Assembly (NCBI RefSeq): GCF_014656195.1
Contig: NZ_BNBY01000009.1
Coordinates: 186,001-250,000, forward strand
Direction: 5' to 3'
DNA: 64,000 bases
Origin: Kitasatospora xanthocidica
GTDB taxonomy: Bacteria > Actinomycetota > Actinomycetes > Streptomycetales > Streptomycetaceae
Below are positions 17,388-25,676 of this stretch, in pieces. Within the stretch, counting starts at the first letter, position 1. Each line of letters starts with the position of its first letter. The position numbers were made by a program, and so were the translations under genes. Under the pieces are notes generated by a model that was not told the DNA's origin, did not search any database, and worked only from the letters and a program-made list of their open reading frames with translations.

Positions 17388-18827
17388 ATGACCGACGAGC
17401 GGGTTCACGCGTTCACCGACGACGCCCTCGGCCCGTACGACGCGGTGGCACTGGCCGCCCTGGTACGGGCCGGCGCGGTCAACCCCCGGGAGCTGGTCGG
17501 CGCGGCCGCCGCCCGAGCCGCGCGGGTCGACGGCAGACTGCTGCCGGTCGCCCACGCCTCGTACGACAAGCCGCAGATCAGCCGGGAGGGCATCGGCGGG
17601 GCGCTGTGGGGCGTACCGACCTACCTCAAGGACAACGTCGACCTGCGCGGCCTGCCGACCGCGATGGGCAGCGAGGCCTTCCGGGCCCAGCCGGCCCGCC
17701 GCAACGCGCGCTTCACCGACCAGTTCCTCTCCACCGGCCTGGCCGTCCTCGGCAAGACCCGGCTGCCCGAGTTCGGCCTCAACGCCTCCACCGAGTTCGC
17801 CACCGCCCAGCCGGTGCGCAACCCGTGGAAGCCCTCGCACTCGGCCGGCGCCTCCTCCGGCGGCGCGGCCGCCCTGGTCGCCTCCGGCGTGGTGCCGATC
17901 GCGCACGCCAACGACGGCGGCGGCTCGATCCGCATCCCGGCGTCCTGTTGCGGCCTCGTCGGACTCAAGCCCACCCGGGGCCGGCTGGTCACCAACGCGC
18001 AGGGCGCCAAACTGCCGATCGACCTGGTCACCGACGGCGTGCTGACCCGCTCCGTGCGCGACACCGCCGCCTTCTTCGCCGCCGCCGAACGGCACCGCCG
18101 CAACCCCAAGCTGCCCCCGCTCGGCCTGGTCGAGGGACCGGGCGACCAGCGGCTGCGGATCGGCCTGGTGGTGGACTCGCCGATCGCCGACACCGACCAG
18201 GCGACCCGCCGGGTGGTCGAGGAGACCGCCGCCCGGCTGGAGGCGATGGGCCACTTCGTCGAGCCCACCGCCCTGCCCTTCGGCGAGGAGTTCTCCCGCG
18301 ACTTCGTCACCTACTGGGGCTACATCGCCTGGGCGATCGCCTTCACCGGCCGGCTGCTGATCGACCCGAGCTTCCGGGCCGGGAGGCTCGACGGCCTGAC
18401 CACCGGGCTGCGCCGCCGGTTCCAGGCCGAGTTCCCGCAGACCCCGGGCGTGCTGCGGCGGCTTCGCCGGGCCGAGGGCGTGTACCGGCGGATCTTCCGC
18501 CAGCACGACGTCATCCTCTCCCCGGTGCTCGCCCACACCGCCCCGCCGATCGGTCACCTCAGCCCCAACGTGGACTTCGACGAGCTGATGGACCGGCTGA
18601 TGCGCTACGTGGCCTTCACCCCGGTCAACAACGTGACCGGCGGCCCGGGCATCGCGCTGCCGGCGGGCGCGGCGCCCGGTGGCCTGCCGGTCGGGGTGCA
18701 CCTGTCGGCGGCGCACGGGCAGGAGCGGGTGCTGCTGGAGCTGGCCTTCGCGCTGGAGGCGGAACGCCCCTGGCGCCGGATCGAGGACTGCCGGGCGATC
18801 GAGGAGCGCCGGGCGATCGAGGGCTGA
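17388..18827 (+). CDS. Amidase-signature family hydrolase
   Basis: 479 aa. The Ser-cis-Ser-Lys triad is visible: Lys81 in TYLKDNVD, cis-Ser157 in HSAGASSGGAAAL and nucleophile Ser180 in NDGGGSIRIPASCCG. The family hydrolyses amides, from acetamide to 6-aminohexanoate dimers and fatty amides. The C-terminal LPVGVHLSAAHGQERVLLELA is also typical. ATG 17388 follows a GGGAGTGGGG ribosome site. The last 16 codons are an 18-bp tandem repeat (18780-18827). The substrate is unknown. Confidence 0.92.
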   Translation: MTDERVHAFTDDALGPYDAVALAALVRAGAVNPRELVGAAAARAARVDGRLLPVAHASYDKPQISREGIGGALWGVPTYLKDNVDLRGLPTAMGSEAFRAQPARRNARFTDQFLSTGLAVLGKTRLPEFGLNASTEFATAQPVRNPWKPSHSAGASSGGAAALVASGVVPIAHANDGGGSIRIPASCCGLVGLKPTRGRLVTNAQGAKLPIDLVTDGVLTRSVRDTAAFFAAAERHRRNPKLPPLGLVEGPGDQRLRIGLVVDSPIADTDQATRRVVEETAARLEAMGHFVEPTALPFGEEFSRDFVTYWGYIAWAIAFTGRLLIDPSFRAGRLDGLTTGLRRRFQAEFPQTPGVLRRLRRAEGVYRRIFRQHDVILSPVLAHTAPPIGHLSPNVDFDELMDRLMRYVAFTPVNNVTGGPGIALPAGAAPGGLPVGVHLSAAHGQERVLLELAFALEAERPWRRIEDCRAIEERRAIEG

Positions 18828-18873
18828 CAGGGGCTGGACGGATCACGATCACGGATCACGGATCACGGATCAC
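18780..18873. repeat. Tandem repeats across the amidase 3' end and the following gap
   Basis: An 18-bp unit beginning ATCGAGGA repeats at 18780-18797 and 18798-18815, with a third partial copy ending at the amidase stop. After 11 bases, a 7-bp unit GGATCAC repeats about five times (18840-18873), reaching the stop codon of the convergent FUSC gene at 18870. Confidence 0.75.
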
Positions 18874-20840
18874 GGCGCCGGCGCCGCCGCCACCGAGCGG
18901 GCCGCGTGCACCTCGTGGTGCAGCCGGGCCAGCGCGCAGTCCGGAGCCAGGACGTCCCGGTGCGCCTCCACCTCGGCCTCCGACAGCGGCCGCCCGGTGC
19001 GCAGCGCCTCCGCGAGGTCTGCCAACTCCCTGGTGACGAAGCCGACCTCGGCCGTCGTCGGGACGGGCGCGCCGTGCTCGATCCGCACCCGGGTGGCGGT
19101 GGTGGTGTCCACGATCCGCTCCACCGCGATCACCACCGGCCACCAGGCCTCCGCCCTGGTGCCGAGCGGCGGCGGTTCGGTGAGCGCCCGCTGGAACTCG
19201 CTGCGGACGGCCGACAGGTCCCGGTAGAGCCGCCGCCGGTACCGCGCCCGGGCCGGCTCGTCCTGCCCCGGGCCGGTGGTGAACGCCAGCGACACGTAGG
19301 AGGCGGTGTCCCGGACGGCCTCGGCGAGGCGGTCGCCGATCCGGGCGTGCCAGGACTCCGGCCAGAGCAGGTAGCCGCCCAGCAGGGAGATGGCGCAGCC
19401 GATCAGCGAGTCGTAGAGCCGCGGCAGCACCAGCTGGAAGCCCTGGTGGTTGAGCAGGTCGGAGAGCAGCAGGATCACCGGGGTGATCGCCGCGGTCTGG
19501 AAGGCGAAGCCCTTGGCCGACATCGCCGGGATCAGCATCGCCAGCACCGCCATCACCGGCACGTCCCACCAGCCGCGCGGCACGGCGGCGAGCACCGGGA
19601 CGGCGATCAGCAGGCCGACGGCCGTACCGAGCGCCCGCAGCACCGCCCGGGAGAACACCGAGCCGAAGTCCGGCTTCATCACGAAGACGACGGTCAGCGT
19701 CACCCAGTACGAGCGCGGCACGGCGAGCACCGAGACCAGCACCTGCGCCAGGCCGATGCACAGCGCCAGCCGCAGCCCGTACCGCCAGGACGCGCCGGAG
19801 AGCAGCAGCGCCCGCGCCGCCCGGCGGGCCCGGACCTCCAGTCCGGCGGGCCGGCCGAGCCGGTCGTCGGCGGCGTACGGGTCGGGGGCGGCCTCGTGCA
19901 CCACCACGGCGGCGTGCCCGATCGCCTCCTCCAGCGCGCGGGTGGACGGGCCGACCGGCCCCGGCAGGGCGAGCCGCAGCACGGGCCCGCTGCGGCCCCG
20001 CTCGACGGCGGCGGCGAGCGCGCGGACGGCGGCCGGGTAGGCGGGCGACAGCGGGCCGAGCTCGGGCGGGAGCAGCTGCGCCGCCGAAGCCCCCTCGACC
20101 ACCGGGATCACCGCGTTGAGCTGGGCGAGCAGCCGGGCGAGGGCGGGGGAACGGCCGTGCCGGCGGGTGCGGCGGGCGAGCAGCAGGTCGTAGGAGTGGT
20201 TGAGCGACTGGGTGAGTTCGCGGCGCCGCTCGTCGTACCCGGGGGTGCCGGTGGCCTCCAGCAGATCCGCGACCGCCCGGTAGGTGCCCGCGACCACCGT
20301 GCGTTCGGGGACGCCCTGCCGCAGCGGCCACGCGAGCAGGGTCAGCACGAGCACCACCAGGCCGCCGAGCAGCAGCAGTCCGGGCGGCAGCCACCAGGGG
20401 GAGGGCAGCGGCAGTCCGGCCCCGACCACCGTGTTGAGCAGCAGGAGGAGTCCGGAGACGGAGGCGACCGCGCCGATCGAGGAGATCATCCCGGAGACCA
20501 GCGCGACGAGGGTCAGCGCCACGACGGCCGTCCAGCCCGAGCCGTACACCAGGGTGCCGAGCAGCACCCCGAGGGCGCCGAACAGCTGCGGCACGGCGAT
20601 GTTGAACACCCGCATGCGGTAGGCGTCGGCGGTGTCCCCGATCACCCCGGACAGCGCGCCCATCGACACCAGCGCGCCGTAGCCGGGCCGCCCGGCGGCG
20701 GTGCCGACGGCGAGCGGGGCGGCGAGCGCGACCGAGGCACGGGCGACCGCCGCCCACGGGATCGGCGCGGACCGGGGCCGCAGGCTCTCGGTCAGCCAGG
20801 TGGGCGGGGCGAGCCGGGCGGCTCCGGTGGGTCGTGCCAT
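18870..20840 (-). CDS. FUSC-family membrane exporter
   Basis: 656 aa. Two blocks of about five to six membrane helices (roughly 30-160 and 345-470) separated by a soluble helical region, followed by a cytosolic C-terminal domain. The second block holds PRSYWVTLTVVFVMKPDFGS, the typical FUSC motif. Relatives (fusaric acid resistance and AaeB-like proteins) export aromatic acids and other toxic compounds. ATG 20840 lies six bases after TAGGTT on this strand, without a ribosome site, so it is probably leaderless. It is divergent from the five-gene cluster beginning at 21358 and could export a related compound, but the 517-base gap argues against tight coupling. Confidence 0.88.
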   Translation of the reverse strand: MARPTGAARLAPPTWLTESLRPRSAPIPWAAVARASVALAAPLAVGTAAGRPGYGALVSMGALSGVIGDTADAYRMRVFNIAVPQLFGALGVLLGTLVYGSGWTAVVALTLVALVSGMISSIGAVASVSGLLLLLNTVVGAGLPLPSPWWLPPGLLLLGGLVVLVLTLLAWPLRQGVPERTVVAGTYRAVADLLEATGTPGYDERRRELTQSLNHSYDLLLARRTRRHGRSPALARLLAQLNAVIPVVEGASAAQLLPPELGPLSPAYPAAVRALAAAVERGRSGPVLRLALPGPVGPSTRALEEAIGHAAVVVHEAAPDPYAADDRLGRPAGLEVRARRAARALLLSGASWRYGLRLALCIGLAQVLVSVLAVPRSYWVTLTVVFVMKPDFGSVFSRAVLRALGTAVGLLIAVPVLAAVPRGWWDVPVMAVLAMLIPAMSAKGFAFQTAAITPVILLLSDLLNHQGFQLVLPRLYDSLIGCAISLLGGYLLWPESWHARIGDRLAEAVRDTASYVSLAFTTGPGQDEPARARYRRRLYRDLSAVRSEFQRALTEPPPLGTRAEAWWPVVIAVERIVDTTTATRVRIEHGAPVPTTAEVGFVTRELADLAEALRTGRPLSEAEVEAHRDVLAPDCALARLHHEVHAARSVAAAPAP

Positions 20841-20915
20841 GGGCCCAACCTACGCCGGAGCCCGTGCGCGGCCCGGGCGCAACACCTCCGGGGAAACGGA
20901 TCCCGGGGCCGGTGC

Positions 20916-20961
20916 GGTTCAACCGCCGGTTCAACCGCTCGTTCAACCCGCCGGTTCATCC
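20916..20961. repeat. Four near-palindromic GGTTCAACC repeats
   Basis: GGTTCAACC (20916-20924, 20928-20936), GTTCAACC (20941-20948) and GGTTCATCC (20953-20961) follow each other at intervals of 12-13 bases. Each unit is almost self-complementary. This looks like an operator array for a multimeric regulator. Confidence 0.6.
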
Positions 20962-20968
20962 GTCGCGG

Positions 20969-21020
20969 TTATGTCAATTTCGGAAACATACCCCGTCTTA
21001 TGTCCGCCCGCGAAACATAA
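20969..21020. promoter_or_regulatory. Paired ATGT-N11-ACAT inverted repeats
   Basis: ATGT (20971-20974)/ACAT (20986-20989) and ATGT (21000-21003)/ACAT (21015-21018) both enclose exactly 11 bases, with starts 29 bases apart. The second extends to TTATGT/ACATAA. Both sit between the FUSC start and the -35 of the cluster promoter. Confidence 0.55.
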
Positions 21021-21083
21021 AGCGAACCGGGAGAGCCGTCATGAGCTGCGCGGATTTCCCAATCGGTAACCACCGGGAAAGGG

Positions 21084-21113
21084 TTGACACCATTAGTTGG
21101 TCTAGTCCAGTGT
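21084..21113 (+). promoter_or_regulatory. Cluster promoter overlapped by a DasR-like operator
   Basis: A consensus -35 TTGACA (21084-21089) is followed after 18 bases by the -10 CAGTGT (21108-21113). Between them, TGGTCTAGTCCA (21098-21109) matches 11 of 12 positions of the core of the DasR-responsive element, TGGTCTAGACCA. A repressor there would block the promoter. The transcript would have a leader of about 240 bases before the first gene at 21358. Confidence 0.6.
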
Positions 21114-21231
21114 GTGGGGAGCGTGGTTCGGCGAAGCCTGAGGTGAGGTGAGAGGCCTTGCCGGGCAGGCGAGTTGACCCTCCGACGTGGCGCCGAGGCG
21201 CGGTCGGGGGGCGAGCCGAGAAGGAGCGTGT

Positions 21232-21282
21232 GCGGACCGCCGACGGTCCGCGGGAAGAATTCCCGACCCGGCCGGAAGCCGG
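21232..21282 (+). promoter_or_regulatory. Three consecutive hairpins in the cluster leader
   Basis: GCGGACCG/CGGTCCGC (21232-21251, 8 bp, 4-base loop), CGGGAA/TTCCCG (21251-21265, 3-base loop) and CCGGC/GCCGG (21268-21282, 5-base loop) lie in series 75 bases upstream of the first start codon. No T-run follows, so they are not obvious terminators. They may stabilise the mRNA or form a regulatory leader. Confidence 0.5.
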
Positions 21283-21357
21283 TCGAACTGCCCGCCGCGT
21301 CCGCACCGACCGCTGAATCAAGCGCTGCGTCGACTACGAACCGTGGAGTGACTGCCC

Positions 21358-22440
21358 ATGCCGAGCCCAGACGGACAGGCCGAGGAGCATCTGTTCCGAG
21401 CCGCCTCGGAGCGCCCCTACTTCAGCGCGGACACCGAGAGCTACCTGGCCCGCACCGCGCTGCGCGAGATCCGCAAGAAGCACCCGCTGCGCGTGCTCTC
21501 CGAGGAGGACCACGCGTTCTGGCAGACCTACGGCTACGTCGTGGTCGAGCAGGCGATCCCGGCCGAGGCCGCCCGGCGCCTGCTCGACTTCACCTGGGAC
21601 TTCCAAGGCCTGTCGCCCGACCGCCCCGAGGACTGGTACCGCGAGCGCGAGTACCGCGACGAACTCGACCGGCACCTGCACATCTACGGCTTCGTCGAGG
21701 CCTACCACCACCAACTCCTGTGGGACAGCCGCCAGTCGCAGCGCGTCTACGACGCCTTCGTGGACGTCTGGGACTGCGAGGAGCTCTGGGTCACCCTCGA
21801 CCGGCTCAACCTCAACCCGCCCAACGTCCGCAACCGCGACCGCGCGCTGATCGAACCCACCGACCGCGGCTTCGACATCGAACTGCACTGGGACGTCGAC
21901 ACCACCCGGGGCATGCTGCCGCAACGCGTCCAGGGCCTCATCGCGCTCAACGACACCGCCCCCGACCACGGCGGCTTCCAGTGCGACCCCGAGCTGTTCC
22001 GCCGCTTCAACCAGTGGCAGGCCGCCCAGCCGGCCGACCGCGACCCGATCCGCCCCGACGTCGACCGGGACGAGTTCCCCGTCGTCCGGCCCGAGTTGAA
22101 GGCCGGCGACCTGCTGATCTGGAACGGCCTGCTCGCCCACGGCGTCGCACCCAACACCTCCGAGCACGGCGTCCGCGCGGTGCAGTACCTGTCGATGATG
22201 CCCGCCCTGGAGGAGGCCGAGGGGCTTCGCCGGTCCCGGGTGGAATCCTGGCGCACGCTCGCCACCCCGGACTGGAACCGCACCCTGGTCGGCGACGCCG
22301 ACCGGCCCGAGGCGCAGCGCTACGGGACGGCCGAACTCACCGAACTGGGAGAGAAGCTGCTCGGCCTGCGGTCCTGGACCGGCAGAAGCCTCGAACCGCG
22401 GGACGCGACGGGGGAGCGGGCATGCGCGACATCTGCCTGA
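21358..22440 (+). CDS. PhyH-like Fe(II)/2-oxoglutarate dioxygenase
   Basis: 360 aa. The iron facial triad is visible: His177 and Asp179 in ELHWDVD, His261 in LLAHGVAPN, with Arg273 as likely 2-oxoglutarate partner. Members of the phytanoyl-CoA dioxygenase superfamily hydroxylate, chlorinate or desaturate small molecules in secondary metabolism. First gene of a five-gene operon; its 3' end overlaps the next gene by 19 bases. ATG 21358 has GGAG about 10 bases upstream. The substrate is unknown; the context of a decarboxylase and an acetyltransferase suggests an amino acid or amine. Confidence 0.85.
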   Translation: MPSPDGQAEEHLFRAASERPYFSADTESYLARTALREIRKKHPLRVLSEEDHAFWQTYGYVVVEQAIPAEAARRLLDFTWDFQGLSPDRPEDWYREREYRDELDRHLHIYGFVEAYHHQLLWDSRQSQRVYDAFVDVWDCEELWVTLDRLNLNPPNVRNRDRALIEPTDRGFDIELHWDVDTTRGMLPQRVQGLIALNDTAPDHGGFQCDPELFRRFNQWQAAQPADRDPIRPDVDRDEFPVVRPELKAGDLLIWNGLLAHGVAPNTSEHGVRAVQYLSMMPALEEAEGLRRSRVESWRTLATPDWNRTLVGDADRPEAQRYGTAELTELGEKLLGLRSWTGRSLEPRDATGERACATSA

Positions 22441-23783
22441 CCCTGCCCACCAACCGCGAGTGCGCCGACACCGTCACCGCGGTCGGCGCCGAAGCCGCCC
22501 ACGCCGTACGGCGGTTCGGCGTCCGGGTGCACCTGCTGGTGCTGGACTCCGCCGACCCCGCGAGCCGCGCCCGGCACGCCGCGGCCGCCGCCGCCCTGCC
22601 CGCCGTCGACGGTCTGGTCGTCCACCACCTGGACGAGTCCGCCCAACGCGCCTTCCTGCGCGAGGTGATCGACCGCTCCGGCCTCCCCGGCCCCGAGCGG
22701 CTGCTCGACCTGATGCTGCCCGACACCGTCTCCTACGGCGCCTGCACCAACCGGGCGTTCCTGCTCGCCGCCGCACTCGGCTGCACCTCGGTGCACCGCC
22801 GAGACTCCGACAGCCGCTACCAATGGCACCAGGGCGCACCGGTGTTCCCCATCGAGCACGAACTGGCCACCCTCGGACTGAAGGCCGCCGACGCGGCCGC
22901 CGCCGTCACCGAGAACACCCTCGACCCGGCGCACGCGGACCGGCCGGTCGCCCTGGCCGGCGCCTCCTTCGTCGGCGAACTCTCCGTCGACCTCGGCGAG
23001 ATCCTCGAACGCGACCCCGAGGTCTACCACGACGTGGTCGCGCTCTGGGCCCCCACCGGCGCGAGCGAGCAGGAGAAGCGCGAACTCGTCGCCGAGTCCT
23101 TCACCGGGGGCGGCACCGAGCCGTTCACCGCCGACCGCGCCGTCCTCGGCCGACCCGACATCTGGCACATCGACATGTGCAACATCGCCCTCGACCACGA
23201 GGTGTACGAACGCGTCCCGCTGCCACCCGCCACCGACACCATCGGCAGCGACTACTTCCTCCACCACCTCGTCCACGACGCCGGCCTGCCCGGCGTCACC
23301 CACAACCGGCACATCGTCAACTACCACACCCCGGAACGGCGCACCGGCCCCGGCTTCACCGCCTACCAGCTGCGCTACGCCAAGTTCCTGCTCTCCATGC
23401 TCTACCTCCACCCGGTCTACGCCGACCTGGAGGCCGCCGGCGACAGCCTGCTGGACGAGCACCACCACGTACGACCCGAGCCGATCGCCGACTCCGCCCG
23501 CCGCAGCGCCGCGACGGACCGCGCGGAGAACCACCGGCGGCTCGCCGAACTCGACCGCTGCTACCGGCGCCTGGGCGGAAAGTACGCCGAGTTCGCCGAC
23601 CACCTGGCGCCCCGGAGGGCCCGACTGCTCGACCGGGCGCAGTCGGACATCGAGGACTTCGCCCTGCTGATCGACGCCTGGGGCCCGCTGGTGCGGGCGA
23701 GCAGGACCACCCCCGCCGACCGGCTGCCGCCGGCCCGGTCCGCGTCGATCCGCGCTAGCCGGAGGACCGGTAACCCCACGTGA
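22422..23783 (+). CDS. DUF6271-like protein, possible GT-A glycosyltransferase
   Basis: 453 aa. The N-terminus ICLTLPTNREC starts an alternating strand/helix pattern. A segment NRAFLLAAALGCTSVHRRDSD resembles the end of a GT-A nucleotide-sugar domain, with D-S-D (128-130) in the place of the metal-binding DxD. Further conserved-looking parts are WHIDMCNIALDHEVY and TIGSDYFLHHLVHDAG. I believe this is the family called DUF6271, found in Streptomyces; activity is not established. ATG 22422 with GGGGGAG upstream; it overlaps both neighbours (19 and 4 bases), so translation is coupled. Confidence 0.7.
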   Translation: MRDICLTLPTNRECADTVTAVGAEAAHAVRRFGVRVHLLVLDSADPASRARHAAAAAALPAVDGLVVHHLDESAQRAFLREVIDRSGLPGPERLLDLMLPDTVSYGACTNRAFLLAAALGCTSVHRRDSDSRYQWHQGAPVFPIEHELATLGLKAADAAAAVTENTLDPAHADRPVALAGASFVGELSVDLGEILERDPEVYHDVVALWAPTGASEQEKRELVAESFTGGGTEPFTADRAVLGRPDIWHIDMCNIALDHEVYERVPLPPATDTIGSDYFLHHLVHDAGLPGVTHNRHIVNYHTPERRTGPGFTAYQLRYAKFLLSMLYLHPVYADLEAAGDSLLDEHHHVRPEPIADSARRSAATDRAENHRRLAELDRCYRRLGGKYAEFADHLAPRRARLLDRAQSDIEDFALLIDAWGPLVRASRTTPADRLPPARSASIRASRRTGNPT

Positions 23784-25084
23784 CACGCCAGACCGCACAC
23801 CAGGCGCCCAGCCAGGCGCCCCACCACCGCGCCCCGACCGAGACGGCCGTCCACACCGGTGCACCCCGACCCGACCAGCACGACCGCGCCGCGCTGCGCG
23901 CCGCGCTCGCCGCCGCCACCGACGACCGGATCGTCTACGACCTCGACGGCATCGGCCGCCAGTACACCGACCTGGTCCACGAACTGCCCGGCGTCGCCGT
24001 CCGGTTCGCCATGAAGGCCTGCCCGGTGGACGAGGTCCTGGACCACCTCGCCGCACTCGGCGCCGGCTTCGACGCGGCCAGCCCGCAGGAGATCGCCCAG
24101 GCGCTGCGCACCGGCGTCGCCCCCGAGCTGATCCACTACGGCAACACCGTCAAGTCCGACCGCAACATCGCCGAGGCCTACCGGCTGGGCGTGCGCGACT
24201 TCGCCACCGACAGCCTGGAGGACGTCGCCGCGATCGCCGAACACGCCCCCGGCTCACGGGTGTTCTGCCGGATCGCGACCACCGGCGAGGGCGCCCTGTG
24301 GGGCCTGAGCCACAAGTTCGGCTGCTCGCCCGAGGACGCCCTGCGGGTGCTCGGCGAGGCCCGCACCGCCGGGCTCGTCCCCTCCGGCCTGTCGGTGCAC
24401 GTCGGCTCGCAGCAGATGACCGCCGAGGCCTGGGGCGCCGCCGTGGACTCGCTGGCCGCCGTCCTGGAAGCGCTCAACTGGCGCGGCATCACCCCCGAAC
24501 GGATCAACCTCGGAGGCGGACTGCCCGCCCTCGGCGTCCTCGACCGGCGCGGCCGGCCCCTCGACCCGCCGCTGGACAAGATGTTCGCGGTGATCCGCGA
24601 GGGCATGGACCGGCTGCGCGAGGTCAACGCCGGCCCGCTGGAGTTCCTGGTGGAACCCGGACGCCACCTGGTCGCCGACCACGGCGCGATCCGCGCGCAC
24701 GTCGCCCGGCTCACCTCCCGCCGCCGCCTCGACGGCACCCCGGAGGACTGGCTCTACCTCAGCTGCGGCAAGTTCAACGGCCTGTACGAGATGGACCAGT
24801 TGCAGTACCGGCTGGAGTTCCCCACCCACCCCGGCGGCCAGTTCGTCAACGCCGTCGTGGCCGGCCCGACCTGCGACAGCGACGACGCCTACGCCCAGGA
24901 GGGCGGCCTGGTCCGCGTCCCGCTGGCGGTCGGCTCCGGCGACCCGGTCTGGGTCCACTCCTGCGGAGCGTACGCCGCCGCCTACGCGACCCGCGGGTTC
25001 AACGGCTTCGAGCCGCTGCCGTACACCTGCATCGGCGGGAGCGGCGGGCGCGGCGGCCCCGGCCCCGAAGGAGGCACCGCATGA
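23780..25084 (+). CDS. Type III PLP-dependent decarboxylase (Orn/DAP/Arg family)
   Basis: 434 aa. Alanine-racemase-like barrel with PLP lysine Lys79 in RFAMKACP, then LSVHVGSQQ, INLGGGLPALG (phosphate loop), EPGRHLVADHG, and the partner-subunit Cys in GPTCDSDDAY. Such enzymes decarboxylate basic or dicarboxylic amino acids such as ornithine, lysine, arginine or diaminopimelate, and also act in natural-product pathways. GTG 23780 overlaps the previous stop by four bases. A Gln/His/Pro-rich leader of about 35 residues precedes the domain. Substrate specificity cannot be read from sequence; an amine or D-amino acid product would suit the following GNAT. Confidence 0.88.
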   Translation: MTRQTAHQAPSQAPHHRAPTETAVHTGAPRPDQHDRAALRAALAAATDDRIVYDLDGIGRQYTDLVHELPGVAVRFAMKACPVDEVLDHLAALGAGFDAASPQEIAQALRTGVAPELIHYGNTVKSDRNIAEAYRLGVRDFATDSLEDVAAIAEHAPGSRVFCRIATTGEGALWGLSHKFGCSPEDALRVLGEARTAGLVPSGLSVHVGSQQMTAEAWGAAVDSLAAVLEALNWRGITPERINLGGGLPALGVLDRRGRPLDPPLDKMFAVIREGMDRLREVNAGPLEFLVEPGRHLVADHGAIRAHVARLTSRRRLDGTPEDWLYLSCGKFNGLYEMDQLQYRLEFPTHPGGQFVNAVVAGPTCDSDDAYAQEGGLVRVPLAVGSGDPVWVHSCGAYAAAYATRGFNGFEPLPYTCIGGSGGRGGPGPEGGTA

Positions 25085-25671
25085 CCGACACCCGGATCCG
25101 GCTGCTCCGGGAGGACGACTGGGACGAGGTGGTCGCGCTGGAGGAGCGCGCCTACGCCGCCAGCGGCCTGTCCGAAGGGCGCGAGGCGCTGCGGTCCCGG
25201 CACCGCGCCTCGCCCGCCACCTGCTTCGTGCTCGACCACGCCGGGCGCCTCGGCGGCTACCTGCTCGCCCTGCCGTACCCGCCGTTCCGCTGCCCGGACC
25301 TGAGCCACAGCGAGGACAGTCGGAGCGGTGCCGGGGACGGCGTGGCCGCGCCCCCGACCAACATGCACGCCCACGACCTGGTCATCGCCGAGGACCTGCG
25401 CGGCCGCGGCCTCTCCCACCGGATGCTGCGCCACCTGGAGGAGACCGCCCGGACGGCCGGCTACCTGAGCATCTCCCTGGTCGCCGTGCGCGGCTCGCAC
25501 GTGCTGTGGACCCCGCTGGGCTACCGCGCCCGGCCCGAGATCGAACTGCCCGCGAGCTACGGCTCCCGCGCGGTCTACATGGCGATGCCGCTGGACCCCG
25601 TCCCGGCCCGGCCGCTGCCGCACTCCACCGAACCGACCCCCGGGCCCCGGCCCAGAGCCGAAGTGGGCTGA
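25081..25671 (+). CDS. GNAT-family N-acetyltransferase
   Basis: 196 aa. Motif A for acetyl-CoA binding is EDLRGRGLSHRMLRHLEE, preceded by HAHDLVIA and followed by YLSISLVAVRGSHVLWTPLGY, the usual motif B with the product-releasing Tyr. It probably acylates an amine made by the decarboxylase, either as biosynthetic step or self-protection. ATG 25081 overlaps the decarboxylase stop (ATGA). The Pro-rich C-terminus is disordered. Confidence 0.85.
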   Translation: MTDTRIRLLREDDWDEVVALEERAYAASGLSEGREALRSRHRASPATCFVLDHAGRLGGYLLALPYPPFRCPDLSHSEDSRSGAGDGVAAPPTNMHAHDLVIAEDLRGRGLSHRMLRHLEETARTAGYLSISLVAVRGSHVLWTPLGYRARPEIELPASYGSRAVYMAMPLDPVPARPLPHSTEPTPGPRPRAEVG

Positions 25672-25676
25672 TCCGC

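Noticed and set aside
18906-21020. A 704-codon plus-strand frame opposite the FUSC gene
   Set aside because: Arg/Gln/His-rich shadow of a membrane protein gene with a good leaderless start on the other strand.
21174-22421. N-terminal extension of the DUF6271-like frame through the PhyH gene
   Set aside because: It would overlap the dioxygenase completely; the ATG at 22422 has a strong ribosome site and a natural strand start.
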